Translations under genes and position numbers: made by a program
Assembly: GCA_031286555.1 (NCBI GenBank)
Contig: JAITUD010000507.1
Location: forward strand, 1 to 7,632
Reading direction: 5' to 3'
Length of the DNA: 7,632 nucleotides
Source: Microbacterium sp.
GTDB lineage: Bacteria > Actinomycetota > Actinomycetes > Actinomycetales > Microbacteriaceae
Notes under the pieces: generated by a model
Seen by the model: the letters and a program-made list of their open reading frames with translations, nothing else
Database searches by the model: none
Told to the model about the DNA's origin: nothing
Part shown: positions 5,686 to 7,632 of the stretch, in pieces
Layout: each line of letters begins with the position of its first letter
Numbering within the stretch: the stretch's first letter is position 1

Positions 5686-6696
5686 TTACCTCGACAGGCT
5701 CGGGCCGGCTTCGAGGGTGCGCGCGGACTCGCGCGGCGCCACGGGGTTCAGTTCGGTCTTGCGTGCACCGGCACGCGCTGCCCAGGCGCCGAACCAGATC
5801 GTCAGTTCGCGGCCGATGATGAAGGCTGCGATCGCCAGCGGGGCGAACAGCTGCTCCTGCACCAGGTCGACGCCCTGCTGGGCGGAGAGCATCCAGAACG
5901 GCGCCTCGAACAGCTGGCCGAGCAGGTGCCCGGCCCAGGCGGCGACGCCGACCAGCAGACCCCAGATCACCCAGTGACCCCAGCGGCCGCGGTTGATGAT
6001 CGCACCGAGCAGCCAGAAGGCGATGAAGAAGACCACGACGGGAGTCCAGAACCCCCAGGTGGTCAGCGGTGCGAGTGCCTTGTCGCCGATGTTCTCGCCG
6101 GTGACCTTGCCACCGGCGGCGCCGATCGCGAGCGTCACGCCGAGCAGCAGGGCAGCGAAGCAGAGCGTGGCGAGCAGGCCGATCGCGCCGGCCGTGCCGC
6201 GGTTGCCCAGCGGTCGAGGCGGCTCGGGCGCCTGCACGAAGATCGGCTGCGGCTGGGGCGGCGGTGCATCGACCACCGGCTCCGCGGGGACGACCTGCGT
6301 CTCGGCGGCGGCTGCGGCAGCAGCGGTCGCCGATGCGCCGTATGCCGCAGTGGCCACGTCGTCGGTCGAGGAGTACGAGATCGCCGTCGGGGGCTCGTGG
6401 TCGTCGGCGACGTCCGACGCGTCAGTGGCGGCCGCCGAGGTGAAGGTGCCGGGGAAGGACTTCTCCGCCTCTTCGAAGGCAGCGGCGTCGGGATCGATGG
6501 CCGCGACGTCCGCGGCGGTCTCGTCGGCGGTCGCCGCGTCCTCCGCGGCTGCGGTCGCAGCATCCAGCGCGTCGGCCTTCGAGTCCGCGGCGCCGGCGGC
6601 AGCGGCCTCGGCGTCTGCGAGTCCGGCCTTCGCGCTGTCCACGACGTCGTCGACGTCGCCGGGCTTCTCGGGCTGGGGAACCTCGGGGTCGCTCAT
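5686..6696 (-). CDS. Membrane protein with a long acidic, alanine-rich N-terminal tail
   Basis: No named family is recognised. It has 336 residues from the ATG at 6696, which has AGAGG seven nt upstream; an open extension to 7029 would cover the small gene at 6774-6929 and half of the stem-loop at 7002-7036, and reads as non-coding. Seen: residues 1-130 are highly acidic and Ala-rich with low complexity (e.g. ADAEAAAAGAADSKADALDA, and an Ala run at about 132-141), predicted disordered. A Pro-rich linker follows at about 144-172 (APPPQPQPIFVQAPEPP). Four membrane helices lie at about 169-195, 213-235, 239-263 and 292-318, with Trp-rich cores such as WGHWVIWGLLVGVAAWAGHL. The C-terminal tail is basic, then polar (ARKTELNPVAPRESARTLEA). 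There is no signal peptide, so the tail is probably cytoplasmic. It is likely co-transcribed with the four-helix gene downstream. The function is unknown. Confidence 0.8.
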   Translation of the reverse strand: MSDPEVPQPEKPGDVDDVVDSAKAGLADAEAAAAGAADSKADALDAATAAAEDAATADETAADVAAIDPDAAAFEEAEKSFPGTFTSAAATDASDVADDHEPPTAISYSSTDDVATAAYGASATAAAAAAAETQVVPAEPVVDAPPPQPQPIFVQAPEPPRPLGNRGTAGAIGLLATLCFAALLLGVTLAIGAAGGKVTGENIGDKALAPLTTWGFWTPVVVFFIAFWLLGAIINRGRWGHWVIWGLLVGVAAWAGHLLGQLFEAPFWMLSAQQGVDLVQEQLFAPLAIAAFIIGRELTIWFGAWAARAGARKTELNPVAPRESARTLEAGPSLSR

Positions 6697-6773
6697 GGTG
6701 CCGCCTCTCATCGGTGGGTTCGGTGCGAGATTAGCGCGCGCAGAACGCTGACCGGGGCAGGCGTGCCGCTGTG
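6697..6773 (-). promoter_or_regulatory. Leader of the Ala-rich membrane gene, with RBS and possible promoter
   Basis: The 77-nt gap between the stop of the 51-residue gene and the ATG at 6696 contains AGAGG at a good distance from the start. Further upstream on the minus strand is GCTAATCT (about 6726-6733), an AT-rich patch that could be a -10 box about 30 nt before the start. No clear -35 box and no clear terminator for the small gene are visible. Confidence 0.35.
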
Positions 6774-6929
6774 TCAGGGCATCGAGTTGCGCAGCCCGTC
6801 GCCGATCAGCTGCACCAGAGCCGGTCCGGCCGGCTGCGCGAGCCACAGCAGCACGGCGACCACGCACACGCAGAAGAAGCCGGCGATCCAGGCGATCGCC
6901 CGATTCCGCCCTCCCACCCGAGCGCTCAT
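6774..6929 (-). CDS. Small single-span membrane protein, 51 residues
   Basis: Seen: MSARVGGRNR is a basic N-terminus. A hydrophobic helix follows at about 11-31 (AIAWIAGFFCVCVVAVLLWL), with two Cys two residues apart. A short amphipathic tail (AQPAGPALVQLIGDGLRNSM) ends the protein. The positive-inside rule puts the N-terminus in the cytoplasm. The ATG at 6929 follows GGTGGCGGC, a modest ribosome binding site. An alternative GTG at 6974 would add 15 Arg-rich residues and is less likely. The codon pattern and a clean membrane-protein layout support a real gene, although the length leaves some doubt. The family is not recognised. It sits alone between the stem-loop at 7002-7036 and the Ala-rich gene. 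Confidence 0.65.
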   Translation of the reverse strand: MSARVGGRNRAIAWIAGFFCVCVVAVLLWLAQPAGPALVQLIGDGLRNSMP

Positions 6930-7001
6930 GCCGCCACCGTACGCCCGTGTCCGCCGCATCCGCGCGCTCGACACGCCCGCCGCCGCACCCGCTCCGGCGC
7001 C

Positions 7002-7036
7002 TCACGCATTGATGCTCCCGCAGCATCAATGCGTGA
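7002..7036. terminator. Perfect 15-bp stem-loop, probable terminator of the HAAS gene
   Basis: TCACGCATTGATGCT (7002-7016) and AGCATCAATGCGTGA (7022-7036) are perfect inverted repeats around the 5-nt loop CCCGC. On the minus strand it begins 33 nt after the TGA of the HAAS gene and lies 72 nt before the next start, the place expected for a terminator. It has no U-tract and is less GC-rich than its surroundings. A protein-binding palindrome is the alternative. Confidence 0.7.
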
Positions 7037-7069
7037 ACGTTCCGAGGCGTGTGGCGGTGAATCGCGGAG

Positions 7070-7632
7070 TCAGGGCGCCACAGACGCGGTGCGCCCGCGG
7101 AGGCGCCACAGCAGCCACAGACCGGATGCCGGGATCAGCGCCCAGGCGAGGACGATGACCACTGTCCAGCCCACGTCGTATGCCGTCGGCATGAGCGGAT
7201 TCGCGACATCGGACGAAGCCTCGTCAACCGACGATTCCACCGTGTACACCGGAATTGAGAGGAGCAGGATGAAGCATGCCCCCAGCAGCGGAGTGACGAT
7301 CGCGACGACCTTCTCCCAGGTGCGCCACATTCCGCTCAGGCCCACCAGAACAGCGCCGACGAACCACCCCACGACCGGGATGACGAAGCCGCCGAAGGAC
7401 AGCGCCAGCGCCGCGATGATCGCGAAGCCCTTGGTCGCGGTCGCCGGAGGCTTGGGAGCGGCGACCGGGCGCTGCGCAGCACCGGCATCCATCGCCTCGC
7501 GCGCGATCATCTCGGGATCGCCGAGCTGCGCGATGCGCGCGGCCGCGGCATCCGCGTCGAGACCGGCGAGCTCCTCCGCGATGCCGGCACGGATGTCCGA
7601 GGCCCAGAAGGTGCACTTCAACGACGGCGGAC
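7070..7632 (-). CDS. HAAS-domain membrane protein (5' end cut by window edge)
   Basis: Partial: the frame is open through the right edge with no credible start, so the N-terminus is outside; 186 residues are visible. Seen: the first part (PPSLK, then SDIRAGIAEELAGLDADAAA and ARIAQLGDPEMIAREA) is the second half of a HAAS-type helical domain, with the characteristic LGDP-x3-A-x-EA ending. An Ala/Pro linker follows, then about four membrane helices (in order: GFAIIAALALSFGGFVIPVV; WFVGAVLVGLSGMW; KVVAIVTPLLGACFILLLSI; and GWTVVIVLAWALIPASGLWL), and a short basic tail. Known: HAAS-domain proteins in Actinobacteria and Firmicutes are commonly encoded directly behind a PadR-family regulator and are thought to work with it in envelope signalling. 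Inferred: a padR gene probably lies just right of the window. The TTG at 7621 is internal and is not taken as the start. Confidence 0.75.
   Translation of the reverse strand, partial: PPSLKCTFWASDIRAGIAEELAGLDADAAAARIAQLGDPEMIAREAMDAGAAQRPVAAPKPPATATKGFAIIAALALSFGGFVIPVVGWFVGAVLVGLSGMWRTWEKVVAIVTPLLGACFILLLSIPVYTVESSVDEASSDVANPLMPTAYDVGWTVVIVLAWALIPASGLWLLWRLRGRTASVAP

Noticed and set aside
6135..6563. Pro/Arg-rich minus-strand open frame within the Ala-rich gene
   Set aside because: An out-of-phase shadow of the Ala-rich tail coding, low complexity, with no start signal.
6697..7029. N-terminal extension of the Ala-rich membrane protein
   Set aside because: It would cover the 51-residue gene and run into the 7002-7036 stem-loop. 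The residues look non-coding, and the ATG at 6696 has a good RBS.
1..7632. CRISPR array, tRNA/rRNA, insertion sequence, attachment site or replication origin
   Set aside because: No regularly spaced repeats, no tRNA-like cloverleaf, no transposase or integrase motifs and no DnaA-box cluster were seen on either strand.

Overview
The window is a stretch of high-GC (about 70% by eye) actinobacterial chromosome. Codon use (third positions almost all G or C), many small polytopic membrane proteins, frequent GGATGC/GCATCC hexamers and a possible leaderless GTG start all fit Microbacteriaceae, most likely Microbacterium or a close relative. The genus is an inference from style, not from a marker gene. 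Every gene I can support is on the minus strand, so transcription runs right to left. Long open frames on the plus strand are antisense shadows of GC-rich genes.

In transcription order (right to left): (1) the 3' part of a HAAS-domain membrane protein, cut by the right edge (7070-7632), followed by a perfect 15-bp stem-loop (7002-7036); (2) a 51-residue single-span membrane protein (6774-6929); (3) a 336-residue protein with an acidic Ala-rich tail and four membrane helices (5686-6696); (4) a four-helix membrane protein (5189-5617, perhaps starting at 5683), with a strong hairpin at 5635-5666 upstream of its GTG and a two-tier stem-loop after its stop (5152-5184); (5) a soluble 215-residue protein of unknown function with a CxxC motif (4482-5129), followed by a hairpin (4448-4472); (6) a two-gene operon of a DUF2975 membrane protein (3912-4388) and a YozG-like Cro/CI-type HTH regulator (3700-3912), coupled through TGATG and preceded by two CTATCG/CGATAG palindromes that look like operators; (7) a very large polytopic membrane protein with an N-terminal zinc ribbon, of the SCO7613 C-terminal-domain type (start 3620, running off the left edge, at least 1206 codons).

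Functionally this is a cell-envelope neighbourhood of mostly uncharacterised membrane proteins. The best-supported regulatory unit is the DUF2975-HTH pair with its palindromic operator region. A related half-site lies in front of the giant zinc-ribbon membrane gene, so the same regulator may control both. I found no CRISPR array, tRNA, rRNA, transposase, phage gene or recognisable metabolic pathway.
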